Positions 22,137-33,154 of a stretch of 64,000 nucleotides of DNA are shown piece after piece. Origin of the DNA: Ascochyta rabiei (Eukaryota; Ascomycota; Dothideomycetes; Pleosporales; Didymellaceae); assembly GCF_004011695.2 (NCBI RefSeq), contig NC_082408.1:1969501-2033500 (forward strand). The letters run 5' to 3'. The notes below the pieces were generated by a model. The model saw only the letters and a program-made list of their open reading frames with translations. It ran no database searches and was not told the origin of the DNA. How positions within the stretch are numbered: the first letter of the stretch is position 1; each line of letters starts with the position of its first letter. The position numbers were made by a program, and so were the translations under genes.

Positions 22137-22729
22137 ATGTCCTTCCTCCTCCCCGGTCTGCGCCGCGGCGCTCTCCTCGCGACGCCACTTATTCTCAGCT
22201 CGCCTCTTCTTTTCCATAGTTTTCGCCAGACACAGTCTATTCGCTGTGACTCGGCCGATCCCCTTGCGAAGCTCGGCGACTTGCGAAACACGTACAGCCG
22301 CGATGCGCAGACACCCATCATCACGCAGTCCGGGGCTCCTAACACAAAGGCAGTGAGGCAGATTAGCATTGGGAGCATTTTGGGCGTGATTGGAGGGCTG
22401 GGAATCAGTGTGTTCAGTAAGCCCTTGGCAATCCTGATAGGTCTGGGCGTGGTCTTGCTACAGGTACGTAAGACGTGAGATGATGCACAAGAAGCAATGT
22501 GGACTAAGTGATTGGGAATGATTTTGAATTTCTTTGACTTCACGTTGTGCCAAACTGATGCTAACACGTAATCCAGTTCATCGAGTCGAGAGGTATTCAC
22601 ATCATTCCCTACTCGTATCTGCAGCGCCGCTTCAAAGCGACCAATGTACGGTCGCTGATGCAGGATAACGTCGCTTTTAAGCTATCTTTTGGCTTGACGT
22701 TTGCACTGGCTGCGTTCGCCGAGTTCTAG
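22137..22729 (+). CDS. FUN14-family mitochondrial outer membrane protein
   Basis: Two exons (22137-22463 and 22577-22729) give 159 residues. The C-terminal half has the FUN14 pattern: a Gly-rich hydrophobic helix (SIGSILGVIGGLGISVF), a second helix (LAILIGLGVVLLQ), then FIESRGIHIIPYSYLQRRF and a last helix ending AALAAFAEF. Animal FUNDC1 is a mitophagy receptor of the outer mitochondrial membrane. The role of the fungal members is not visible from sequence, and I see no obvious YxxL LC3-type motif near the N-terminus. The start at 22137 was chosen because the N-terminus MSFLLPGLRRGALLATPL looks like a membrane/mitochondrial leader; the frame stays open upstream to about 21930. It is convergent with the next gene, with 52 nt between stops. 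Confidence 0.8.
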
Positions 22730-22781
22730 CTCAAATCTCCTCGAGTAGTGCTTGCTGCTTGAGCTCGTAGTCGTTGTCATG

Positions 22782-25700
22782 CTATGCGAAACGACCGTGG
22801 CCCTGGGCCATCATCTGGGGTTGCAGCTGCATCTGGAGTTGTTTGCAGCTCTGCCAGAAGCCCTTGACAGTGTCTTTGAAGCCTGTACTGCTCTTGGCGT
22901 TCCTATGTGTATGTTAGTATTGAGTCGTTGTAACAAAGGAAGAATCGAGACATACCTCATGCAGCTTTCGATAAACTTCCGCACCAATTCCTGCACTCCT
23001 GGGTCTTGCTGGAAACGTTGAAGTAGTGGCTGCTCCGCCAAAGAGCTTGTGATGTACGCCTTTGCGTTCTTGTCAGAGCGGATAAGCGCACGAAGGGGTG
23101 CCACAATGTGTTCCAAACTTGTGTAGTCAACTTCGCCGCATACGTTGGTAATCAACGCGTATGTCACTGCATGCCCGAAGTGGTTAACGATATCTTGCGA
23201 GGTACCCTGGTTCTGGCCGTGGGTGTTTCCCGTGGATTCGAAGATGTCTTTCCAAAGCTTTGCGGATGCTCGTTTCGGCAGTACTTCTGGTGACTGGATT
23301 GATTCGATAGAGAAGCCAAACATACCCTGTAGAGTATCTGGATGTTCTTGAGTAATCAAGCGCAAGTCTGTATTGACAAATTGTTGGATAAGCTCAATAC
23401 ATCCGACTGCGATTTCTGGGTCGTTGCGGGGGTGTTGTAATGCTTGCATGATGCTCAGATCGTGCTGCAAAAGACGTTGCGCTTGTACGACGAAGTCAGC
23501 TGGCCGTTTATGCTTGTGGGATGACAGCCAACGGCATGCCGTCTCAAGGACAAATGGCAGTCGAGGCGTCTGCACCGTCGTCTTGGTAACGAAGTCAACC
23601 GCGGTGGACGGTGGAAGTACGAAAGGACCAGGGATGGACTCTTTGAACCCAGAACGCAAGACGTTGCAGGCCGCTTCGATGATCTCGTCGTTCGCTGGAA
23701 AGACTTGCGTCATATAGTTGATCATGTTGATGACCTGGTTTTGGATCTCTTTGCCTGGTCCTTCCGACCAGAATGTCGAGCTTTCGACCTCGGCCTCGAG
23801 ATCTACAACTTCCTCGTCGAGAGCTTGGAGTGCTCGACCGATGCTTGACAAACATTTCAGCGTCGTCAACGCGAGCACCTGCCCTTGTTCTGGGTCATTC
23901 CCTTCTTTTGTGACCTTGATTGCACCCATTGCGTCTTGTGCAATGTAACCGAAGAGCTGCCTGACACCAACAAGCTGCTTCTCATCGGAATCGGCTGACT
24001 GAACAATAGCAGCGATACCTTCCAGAACCTTGCTCTTCGTGAATTCTTCTGCGGTCTGGTATGTGAGAAATTGTTCGTACATCTGAAAGAATGAATCCAG
24101 CTCGCCTGTGAGCGATTTTCTACATTCGGAACACAGCGAAGCAAACGACTTTGCGGCGCTGTGAGCGAGTGCAGGCTGCGCCAGAGCTTTGAGCAGGAAA
24201 GGTAACACTTGAGGTAGGAAGCGTGGGTTACGCAAGAAGAACTGGTTGAGGGCTGCGACCAACTCCACTGCGGACCTCCGGGTAATAGCAGGTATATCAG
24301 CACCGCCGGACATAGCCGCAAACAAAGGCTGTTCGAAGAGACGATTGAGACGTTCGTCGACCTTATCGTTGAAGGCATCTGCGATCGATATCAAGCAAAA
24401 AAGTCCAGCTTCAAGCTCCAGCCAGTTTCCTGTACCCAGTGCGCGCAGAGTAAAGTCGATGAACTGATCTGTCATGACATCGCGCAGAGACTCGTAGGCT
24501 TCCATGATGATGTCTCGAACATCGATGCGAAAGACTTTGAAAGTCTTCTTTGTGTCTGAGTCCCAGGACTTTGTCACGCTCGACGGAGGGTAGATGATCT
24601 TCTGGGCAAGCTCGGAAATCGCCTGGAATACATTGGACTTTGCGGGGTCCATCCAGGAGGGCAATGCAACCCCTTCCAAGTACTCGAAAGACTCCTCAGC
24701 AATTGCACTTACGAAACCGCTCCAGAAGTCCAGTACGACTGGCGCCACTTCGTCATCCTCGCCTACAATCTCTGGATACTTTAGAAGGTCGTGAAGAAAG
24801 GCTGTACTTTGTCAGCTCGCACACTGGCGAATTTGGGTTATGCATCGGCTTACACATGACTTGTTGGTTATGTGCTGTTTCGTGCTCCTTATACAGCACT
24901 TTCGAATCCAACAAAATTTGGCCATATGCTACAATGATCCTGGCGAGGGAGACTGTTTCAGCATCAAGGTCCCTTAAGATCTCCAGCCCCCATGGGCCCG
25001 CGATCGCCGACCATAACATCTCTTGATGCTTTGCCTCGAAGAACGAGGGGTAATTCTCCAAAACTTCAGCTACGAGATCCATGGCGTCTTCGACATGATA
25101 TTCCAGGCAGGTCAAGGCAAGCTCAGTGACCGATCGAAGGTAATGAAGCTTCTCAGGCACGTGCTTGAATTCGGATTGAGCATAGAAAATCCAGCCCTAA
25201 ACGGTTAGCTCTGAGCTATAATGGTGTGAATGACAACGTACAATGAAGCATTTTGAGGCTGCTACGCATATTTTTTCTCCTTGCTGCAATGACTCGCTGT
25301 AACTAGTGTCGTTGATCGGTATGGACAGGTACTTGAATCCGCGTCCGAAAGAAGCATGTAAAAGCGCCTCCAAGCTTTCTGCGTTGGCGATCATGTCGTG
25401 GTGTACTTTGCGGCTAGCTAGCATTAGTGATGGTGGTGTTGACAGTCTCAACGGCTGAATGAACTCACTTGGGACTGGTGGAGAGCTTCTTTGCTTCATC
25501 TGCCAGATTCATGGCGAAGTCAAGCAGAACAAGGAGTTGATCGTCAGACAGCTGAGGCAGCAAGTCCCACGTTGAAGGATGACTGTCCAAGGCATCGTCA
25601 AGCACGGGTTGTTGCGCAGCGAATGATACAACCAAACTTCTGATGCACAGACCCCATACTGATATGGGTTTCGTGAAGTATTGGGCTAATGTTGAGCTCA

Positions 25701-26138
25701 CCTTCCGCGTCGCTACCGAGGATGATGGTCGGGAAACTAGATGGTGCTGCAAGCTGTGATTAGCCATGAAGATGAACAATTGTGGTACAAACATACAATA
25801 AGGGTGGAGAGTAGCTGTGCAGAGTGCTCTTCGTTCAGCTCGTTGCTAGGAATGATCAGGCGTCTGAAAATGAAGGATATAGCAGAATCCACTTACGAGT
25901 CAGCGTTAAGCTTCACAGTGAGTGTCAGAGCTCCAAAGAACCGGACCTGCTCGTCGTCGCTCTTGAGAAGAGCGTCTGCAATCTCCCATCCTTGTGAGGA
26001 TCGCTGTAACACTCGTAGTGTTGCTTCTGTCTGAGTGATTTTCTTTGCATGTCCAGGATTGTAGAGCGATTTGACCAGTCCTTCGATTTCGGCAAAGCTT
26101 AGTGGGAAGCCCTGTTGTTGTGTCCCATTGGTGGCCAT
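22782..26138 (-). CDS. Importin-13/Kap122 (Pdr6)-like karyopherin
   Basis: Nuclear transport receptor of the importin-beta superfamily, made of HEAT repeats, about 1,000 residues. Seven exons on the minus strand: exon 1 26138-25897, then exons starting near 25850, 25740, 25430, 25200 and 24800, and a last exon ending at 22782. The N-terminus contains the Ran-binding importin-beta-N region (EATLRVLQRSSQGWEIADAL, then DEQVRFFGALTLTVKL). It is followed by a RKVSSTLAQYFTKPISVWG segment like that of importin-13 and yeast Pdr6. The centre is all-helical with Leu-rich repeats such as NQFFLRNPRFLPQVLPFLLK. The short last exon encodes a Gln/Met-rich tail. Family is clear; the exact orthologue (import of TFIIA-like cargo in yeast) is inferred. 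Confidence 0.8.
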
Positions 26139-26823
26139 CTCGTTTAATGTTGACTATCCAAACATGCGTTAGCTACTGAGCCTGATGCTAATGCTGATGC
26201 TGATGCTGATGCTGATGCTGATGCTGATGCTGATGCTGGTTTGACGTTCGAGCTCGCAGAGGAGGACCTGGACACTGCCAGTCATGCAGAACGGCTGCTT
26301 CCAATTCGGGCCCAGTTCAAACAGGGAAGTGGAGTGTGAAGAAAGGAAATACGGAAAATAGGAGAAGAAAGTTTGTAGGCAATGCCCCTCACGGTACTTA
26401 CCCTTGCCTGTTCGTGGTGATGGCAGATTCTGCAGACGTCTCGACTATTCAGTCATGCAAGACTCCGATTAGGCGACAGCTGGAGGTCGTGTGACTATTC
26501 AAGATCGAACTCTGAATGCTTGGATTATGTATTTGAGCGCAGGCTGGGCTCGTCTACCTCCCGCAATCGTCAGATGAATTTGCTGGTGATTCGCCACCGT
26601 ACGATCGCATGTTTTGCAAGGTTGACGACTACAGTAGTCCAGGAGGCTGAGTAGCTCGCTTTTTGTGTTAATGTTTGGAGCAGCCTGATGATAGAGATTG
26701 GTTGACGAAGTCTTGGCGAATCGGTTGCTCCTGCCTCGCCTTGCAGATGACGCTAGTCTCGCCGCAAGCTGCAGCTGTACATTGTTTGGCGGGGTGTCTT
26801 GTTACCGATAGTAGGCGCTCTCT
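26139..26823. promoter_or_regulatory. Divergent upstream region with a hexamer repeat
   Basis: 685 bp separate the start codons of the karyopherin and aminopeptidase P genes. The GATGCT repeat at 26183-26237 is the only clear structure. Confidence 0.5.
26183..26237. repeat. GATGCT hexamer repeat
   Basis: About nine copies of GATGCT, the first interrupted by AATGCT. They begin 45 nt upstream of the karyopherin ATG, probably in its 5' UTR or core promoter. Confidence 0.9.
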
Positions 26824-28930
26824 ATGCTTCTGCCACGGTCTTGGTTGCGCACACACGCGACAGCGGCAGCACATGTAGCCAGTAGGCCCTTCGTCACCCC
26901 CCGCGCATTCCACACCTCTGCTGCCTTACGTGCCATCGATATGTCCAAGGTCAACACCACTGAGCGGCTGGCGGAGCTCCGCAAGCTCATGAAGGAGCGC
27001 AATGTCGATATCTACAGTACCAAAGGCCCGGTCAAGCCATGTAGAGTGCCGGCTAACACCCATGCAGTGGTACCTTCTGAAGATAGCCACCAGAGCGAGT
27101 ACATTGCCCCGTGCGACGCCCGTCGAGGTCAGGCTCTCCACCGCTTCTCGCAGCACACCTACTGATACCTTCCAGCATACATCAGCGGCTTCACTGGCTC
27201 AGCCGGCTACGCAGTCATTACACACGACAAGGCCGCCCTTTCCACCGACGGCCGCTACTTCAACCAGGCCGAGAAGCAGCTGGACAGCAACTGGGAGCTG
27301 CTGAAGCAAGGCATCCAGGACGTGCCTACCATCCAGGAGTGGACAATAGACCGAGTGGAAGGGGGCAAGATCGTCGCCGTAGACCCCAGTGTAGTGACAG
27401 CAGTTGACGCCAGGAAGCTGGCCGAGAAGATCAAGAAGAAGGGTGGCGAATACAAGGCGGTGGACGAGAACCTCGTCGACGCGGTATGGAAGGACAGACC
27501 GAGCCGGCCAAGCGAGAAGGTCATTGTACAGCCCATGGAGTTCTCTGGGAAGAGCTTCGAAGACAAGATTGCAGATCTACGGAAAGAGCTCGAGAAGAGG
27601 AAGAGCCTGGGCTTTGTCGTCTCTATGCTGGACGAGGTCGCCTGGCTGTTCAACATCCGCGGAAGCGAGTACGTACTTCAACCCCTACAGTGGTCTGACA
27701 TCTCTGACAGCATACAGCATCCCGTACAACCCCGTTCTCTTCTCCTACGCTGTCATCACACCCAGCGCTGCCACACTCTATGTCGATGAAAGCAAGCTGC
27801 CGCAAGACGTCAAGGACCACCTCGGCGACAAGGTTGAGGTGCGGCCCTACGAGGCTATCTTTGAAGATGTTGCAGCACTGAGCAAAGCATCTTTGGAAGC
27901 TCAGAACGAGTCCGAGGCGAAGAAGAAGTTCCTCACCTCCAATCGAGCATCATGGGCGCTGAACAAGGCCTTGGGCGGCGAGGAGAAGGTCGAAGAGGTG
28001 CGCAGCCCGGTTGGTGACGCCAAAGCGGTAAAGAATGAGGTTGAGCTGGAAGGGATGCGACAGTGTCACATTCGTGACGGTGCGGCCCTCAGCGAGTACT
28101 TTGCATGGCTAGAGGATCAATTGATCAACAAAAAGGCCACGCTTGACGAAGTAGACGGTGCTGACAAGCTGGAAAGCATGCGTGCCAAGCACAACGGATT
28201 TATGGGGCTCTCCTTCGACACCATATCATCGACTGGAGCCAACGCGGCTGTTATCCACTACAAGCCGGAGAAGGGCGAATGCGCGATCATCGACCCCAAG
28301 GCAATTTACCTTTGCGACTCCGGTGCACAGTACCAGGATGGCACGACAGACACGACAAGAACCTTGCATTTTGGTGAGCCGACTGAGATGGAGCGGAAAG
28401 CTTACACGCTTGTACTCAAGGGCAACATCGCTCTCGAGCGCATCAAGTTCCCCAAGGGCACAACCGGCTTCGCCATTGACGCACTTGCCCGCCAGTTCCT
28501 CTGGACGGAAGGACTCGACTACCGACACGGAACTGGACACGGTGTTGGATCTTTCCTGAACGTCCACGAAGGCCCCATCGGTATCGGCACAAGGGTGCAA
28601 TATTCTGAAGTCGCTCTGGCTGTCGGCAACGTCATCTCAGACGAGCCTGGCTACTACGAGGACGGCAAGTTTGGCATCCGCATCGAGAACATGGTCATGG
28701 TCAAGGAAGTTGAGACGAAGCATCAGTTCGGCGACAAGCCGTATCTTGGCTTCGAGCATGTTACTATGACTCCTCACTGCAGGAACCTGGTCGATATGAG
28801 CCTGCTCACGGAAGATGAGAAGAAGTTCATCAACGAGTATCACGCGGAGGTCTTTGAGAAGACAAGCGAGTACTTCAAGAACGATGCTCTGACTCTTGAC
28901 TGGCTGAAGCGCGAAACGGCGCCATACTAG
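26824..28930 (+). CDS. AMPP: Xaa-Pro aminopeptidase P
   Basis: Removes N-terminal residues preceding proline. M24B metallopeptidase with a creatinase-like N-domain. Four exons (26824-27016, 27068-27127, 27176-27668, 27718-28930) give 652 residues. The spliced N-domain contains [20 protein letters not shown] then [14 protein letters not shown]. The catalytic domain shows all metal ligands: CDSGAQY and GTTDTTRT (Asp), [16 protein letters not shown] (His), SDEPGYYE and GIRIENM (Glu). These fit a dinuclear Mn2+ site. The first 39 residues are Arg/Ala/Ser-rich with no acidic residue until Asp39, like a mitochondrial presequence. A second in-frame ATG at 26941 ([10 protein letters not shown]) begins the part homologous to the cytosolic enzyme, so two products are possible. 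The second exon is only 60 nt. Confidence 0.94.
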
Positions 28931-29574
28931 ACGTGTTGTGTTGGTATGCGTTGTAGGAGATGGTTGCCGCATTCGGCAGCTTGTCGTCGGCATGCGACGG
29001 CTGACTGCACTTGCATGGCATTGGTGTTTGCATACTTGGGCGTTGGTGTACCCCGCTATTGCAGCAAAGAAACACACAAGACCCTGCATGATTGCCTGTT
29101 CTGGTGGCCGTGAGAAATGATTCCAAACCACACACAGAAGTCTACTGACTAAGCCGCGGTAATTCACGGTCTCGTTGACGCTATCATCCCCGCTATGATT
29201 GGATCCGATGTGTCAAGAGTGGTTCGGAGGGAGCACCGCGGGGTTCTAGAGCGCGTCACAGAAGCTCCGGACAGTGTCCCGCCATCAGCCGCGGCGCCGA
29301 ACGAACCATGCGGCGGGATGAATGACCCTTAGATGGGCAAAAAATAATGCGATGCCGCTGGATTGTCTTGGTTGCAGGTCATCGAGGTACTTTTGACTCA
29401 CTCACGAGGCCAACCTACTCTTTGACAACTCTCGCTCTCTAGGTTGACTTGGGCTACCATTGCTTCCACACTTCAACGTCTGCACTTTTTTACATCCTAC
29501 GTCTTCCTTGCTGAAAGACTCCAATTGCATACCTAACTCCTCGAACACCCCTCACAGTCCCATTTCCTCTCACA
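28931..29574. other. Intergenic region
   Basis: Between two plus-strand genes. I see no gene; the last 200 bases are pyrimidine-rich, as expected for the promoter of the PLP synthase gene. Confidence 0.4.
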
Positions 29575-30662
29575 ATGGCAACCGAACTCCCCACCACAAA
29601 CGGCCACGGCGCCCAGGATGGCGAGAACAACTTCGCGGTCAAGGCAGGACTTGCCCGCATGCTGAAGGGTGGCGTCATCATGGACGTTGTCAACGCCGAG
29701 CAGGTGCGTCGTCTTAACTTTTGTATTGCTTTGGGTGTTGGACTGACGGAGACAGGCACGCATAGCAGAGGAGGCTGGTGCCTCGGCCGTCATGGCTCTT
29801 GAGCGTGTTCCCGCCGATATTAGAGCTCAGGGCGGCGTTGCACGGATGAGCGACCCCCAGATGATCAGGGAGATTATGGACACGGTCACCATTCCTGTCA
29901 TGGCCAAGGCGAGAATCGGTCACTTTGTCGAGTGCCAGGTACGTTTCTCACCATCCATTGCTATGAAATCCCTTGAGTTCTTTGTCTTCGACTCGACCCT
30001 TCCCTACAGATTCAGCAGACTTTGTAGACGCGCATAGCTAACCGCCACAGATCCTCGAAGCCCTCGGCGTAGACTACATCGACGAGTCCGAAGTGCTCAC
30101 CCCGGCCGACGCCGTGCACCACGTCAGCAAGCACGACTTCAAGATCCCGTTTGTGTGCGGGTGCCGCGGGCTCGGCGAGGCGCTGCGCCGCATCGCAGAA
30201 GGCGCAGCCATGATCCGCACAAAGGGCGAAGCAGGGACGGGCGACGTCATCGAAGCCGTGCGCCACATGCGCACCGTGACGGCCGAGATCAAGCGCGCGC
30301 AGGCCATGGACGAGATGGAGCTGCGCGTCTACGCAAAGGAGCTGCAGGTCGACTACGCGCTGCTCAAGGAGACGGCGAAGCTGGGCAGGCTGCCCGTCGT
30401 CAACTTCGCCGCTGGTGGTGTCGCGACGCCGGCTGATGCTGCGCTGATGATGCAGTTGGGCTGCGACGGTGTCTTTGTCGGATCGGGCATCTTCAAGTCG
30501 GGCGACGCGGCCAAGCGCGCCAAAGCTATTGTGCAGGCCGTCACGCACTACAAGGATCCCAAGGTGCTGATGGAGGTCAGCATGGACCTGGGCGAGGCCA
30601 TGGTCGGCATCAACTGCGGCACCATGGGCGAGGACGAGAAGCTGGCTAAGCGTGGCTGGTAA
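29575..30662 (+). CDS. pyroA: Pyridoxal 5'-phosphate synthase subunit PdxS/SNZ (pyroA)
   Basis: Synthase subunit of the DXP-independent vitamin B6 pathway. It makes PLP from ribose-5-phosphate, glyceraldehyde-3-phosphate and ammonia delivered by the SNO/PdxT glutaminase, which is not in this window. Three exons (29575-29703, 29756-29938, 30051-30662) give 307 residues, the normal family length. It is a TIM barrel with [20 protein letters not shown] (start), [14 protein letters not shown] with the substrate lysine, [42 protein letters not shown] and [11 protein letters not shown]. It ends near [14 protein letters not shown], the usual C-terminus. The protein is also known to protect against singlet oxygen in fungi. 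Confidence 0.97.
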
Positions 30663-31294
30663 GCGTCGAGGGAATCTTCACAAAGTACACACTGAGACGA
30701 AGATGTATGGTGACTAGGACATGATTCATCCACACGTAGGCAGGGTCCTGTGTGAAAATGTCAAACTGAGCATGGTGAGCACATCCACCTACTCTCCCTA
30801 CCATATCAGTTGCGTAGATGAAAATGACACTGATGGAAGAAATCGTGCTTGGACGGGTGGTACTGGTGGTAATGACTCAATCGAATGATCTACTAACACA
30901 CGCTCGCTACTGTGCGGAACCCTGCAGGTTTGATCCACACAGCGGGGTCACGACGTCTACGCTGCGGTCCGACTTACGGGTCCGGTGCGGTCGCGCGACG
31001 ATGGACAGACGCGTCTGGCAGACAGATGGGGGAGAGGTGGAGTTTTCCGTATTTTCATTGCATGCCTGATTCCATCGACGAAGACGCCTCGTCGTGTGTA
31101 AACCATAGCCTTACAAAGTGTCATGACGCACGTATCGTGTGCTGGGTCTTAGCCAGCATCATGCAGAACAAAAAAGAAAGACATGCCCGAAAGGAAACCC
31201 CAAACACCGAAATCATGGCGTGCCGTAGCTGCACCGAGTTGTAGCTAGCTGGCAGCACCAACAGGCAAGCCGACGAGATCCCTGACCCAGCCGC
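30663..31294. other. Convergent intergenic region
   Basis: 3' flanks of the PLP synthase and SKP1 genes. No gene or clear repeat seen. Confidence 0.4.
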
Positions 31295-31913
31295 TTAGCG
31301 GTCCTCAGCCCACTCGTTCTCACGGCGGATCTGCTCCTCCTCCTCGGGGGTGAAGTCGTTCTGGATGTTGAAGGTCTTGCGGATCTCGTCGGGCGACTTA
31401 CCCTTGATCATGTTGGCGACCGTCTTGCAGCCGACGTCGAGCAGAGCCTTGATGTCGAGGTAGTTGGCAGCCTGTGTGTGGTCTGTTAGCGTGCGCTGCA
31501 GACAATAGGAAAGGGCAAGCGACGTACGAGGATGATCTCGAAGAGCATCTCCTGGTCGACCTGCATGAACTTCTGGTCCCACTCGTCGATGTCGGTCGAC
31601 TTCTTGCGCGAGTCCGAGTCGTCGTCCTGGGAGGCGGGGGGGTCGTTGCGGTGGTGCTCGCACCATTCGAGGACCTTCTTCATGACGGCCTCGTTGACCT
31701 GCGATGGTGTTAGTGCGTGTGCAGCAGCTGCGGCGGTGGAAGTGCGCCTACGTTGGGGATGGGGATGGCCTCGTCGTTGTCGCCGCCGAGATCCTCGAGC
31801 AGGTTCTTGATCAGGATGGAGCGCTCGGCGACCTGGCGGTCGACCTCCATCTCGGCATTGTCGCTGGTGACGAGCTTGACCTTGGGGGTCGCGTTGGCTG
31901 CTTCGGTAGACAT
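31295..31913 (-). CDS. SKP1: SCF ubiquitin ligase adaptor SKP1
   Basis: Links cullin-1 to F-box proteins. Three exons (31913-31752, 31698-31528, 31471-31295) give 169 residues. The N-terminal BTB/POZ-like fold starts [20 protein letters not shown] and continues [20 protein letters not shown]. The C-terminal F-box-binding part is [20 protein letters not shown], then [20 protein letters not shown], and ends ENEWAEDR. The acidic/Ser-rich loop between them ([14 protein letters not shown]) is normal for fungal SKP1. All introns are in codon phase 0. Together with the RBR ligase it is one of two ubiquitin-pathway genes here, but they are not adjacent. Confidence 0.97.
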
Positions 31914-33154
31914 GGCGTAGGTGTGTTGTGTAGAGGAAGTGGGGTAAGCGGTGGTGGGCGGTGGTGGGCCGAGTAGTGGCGTGCGCGGGTGACGTGGCTT
32001 GCAAGGTGCGGCTGCGAGGTGAGTGGATTGGCGAGGAAGCGTGGAGAGCGGGCGGTTCGGGGTTTATAGGTAACCCGGGTTTGTCGGTCAAGTGGAAGGT
32101 TGTAGAGGCGTCCCACGGTTTGCTGTGGACTGCGCCGGACAAGCTCAGGCACCAGCACCCCAAAGAGGAAAGTCGGGCAAGGCTGCAGCTTTGTCACAGC
32201 CACTTTGACTTGACCAAGGGCGCAACGGGGCGCAACCATGGCCGTTTGTCTGTTGGACCATGTGCCAGTTTCACATTGCTATCGATGAACAAGCAGTCGT
32301 TTTGATGAACAAGCAGTCGTTGTGCGGCCCGTTTGATTGACATGCTCACAACGGCGGCTTTGGTAGTCGTCTTGTCTTCAGCGTAAGATGGCTCGGCATC
32401 TCTGCCTCATTCCCGCCACAGGGTGTGCCCGAACTCGAACGTGTACTGCATGTGGCATTCACCGAGAAGGTTGTTTGGTTGGGACACGTGCATAGCAGTT
32501 TGGACGTGTCCACCACCACGAACGATCAAGCTCACCATGACGCTGCAGCTACAGCAACAGAAAGCTACACAGAGCCACTCTCGTGTAGACGAACAAGGCT
32601 GGAGCTGCACCTCTGCTCCTTGACTCGAGAGGCTCCTGGACTCGAGAGGCTCCTGGACTCGAGAGGCTGGGTGACCCTGCATGGCATCACGGCTGCGAGC
32701 AGTGCTGGTTGCTGGTCGTGCTCGCTGGGCGGTGCAACACGGAATGCGCGCACGTGATGTCGCGCTTGATGCGGCGTGTGGCGTGCACAGGCCCAAAGTC
32801 CGCGAGAGCTCAGCGGTTGCTTGCGGCCTGACCAAGACAGTCAGACGGGCACGCAAGTCTCCCAGCGCGTGTACTTGTAGCCGTGTCCCGCACGATGTGA
32901 GCAATGAGCAAGCTGGTTCTACAGTGCACGTTGGCAGCTGTCGCTTCTGCCCCCGCCCCCTATCCGCCTGGTCCATCGGCGTTGTTTGGGCACCTATCAT
33001 TGTCAGCAACGGCCGCAGATTGCAAACGCGCTGCTGGCCCTATAGAGCTGGCCCTCACCTCCACGACAACAGAACAGACATCAGACATGCGTCTGCGCCT
33101 GCGCCTGCGCTGTCTCTCCTGCTCTCCCAACCGCGCATCTAATCTGCACGCACC
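31914..33154. other. Divergent upstream region of SKP1 and SMP3
   Basis: 1.24 kb without a supported gene. Long ORFs here overlap antisense and lack motifs. It contains the 17-nt tandem repeat at 32622-32668. Confidence 0.4.
32622..32668. repeat. 17-nt tandem repeat, nearly three copies
   Basis: The unit GACTCGAGAGGCTCCTG starts at 32622, 32639 and 32656; the last copy is truncated. It lies between the divergent SKP1 and SMP3 genes. Confidence 0.9.

Noticed and set aside
25680..25720. Possible intron (GTGAGC donor) in the third exon of the karyopherin gene
   Set aside because: The frame stays open through it, and the retained peptide RKVSSTLAQYFTKP is a conserved importin segment.
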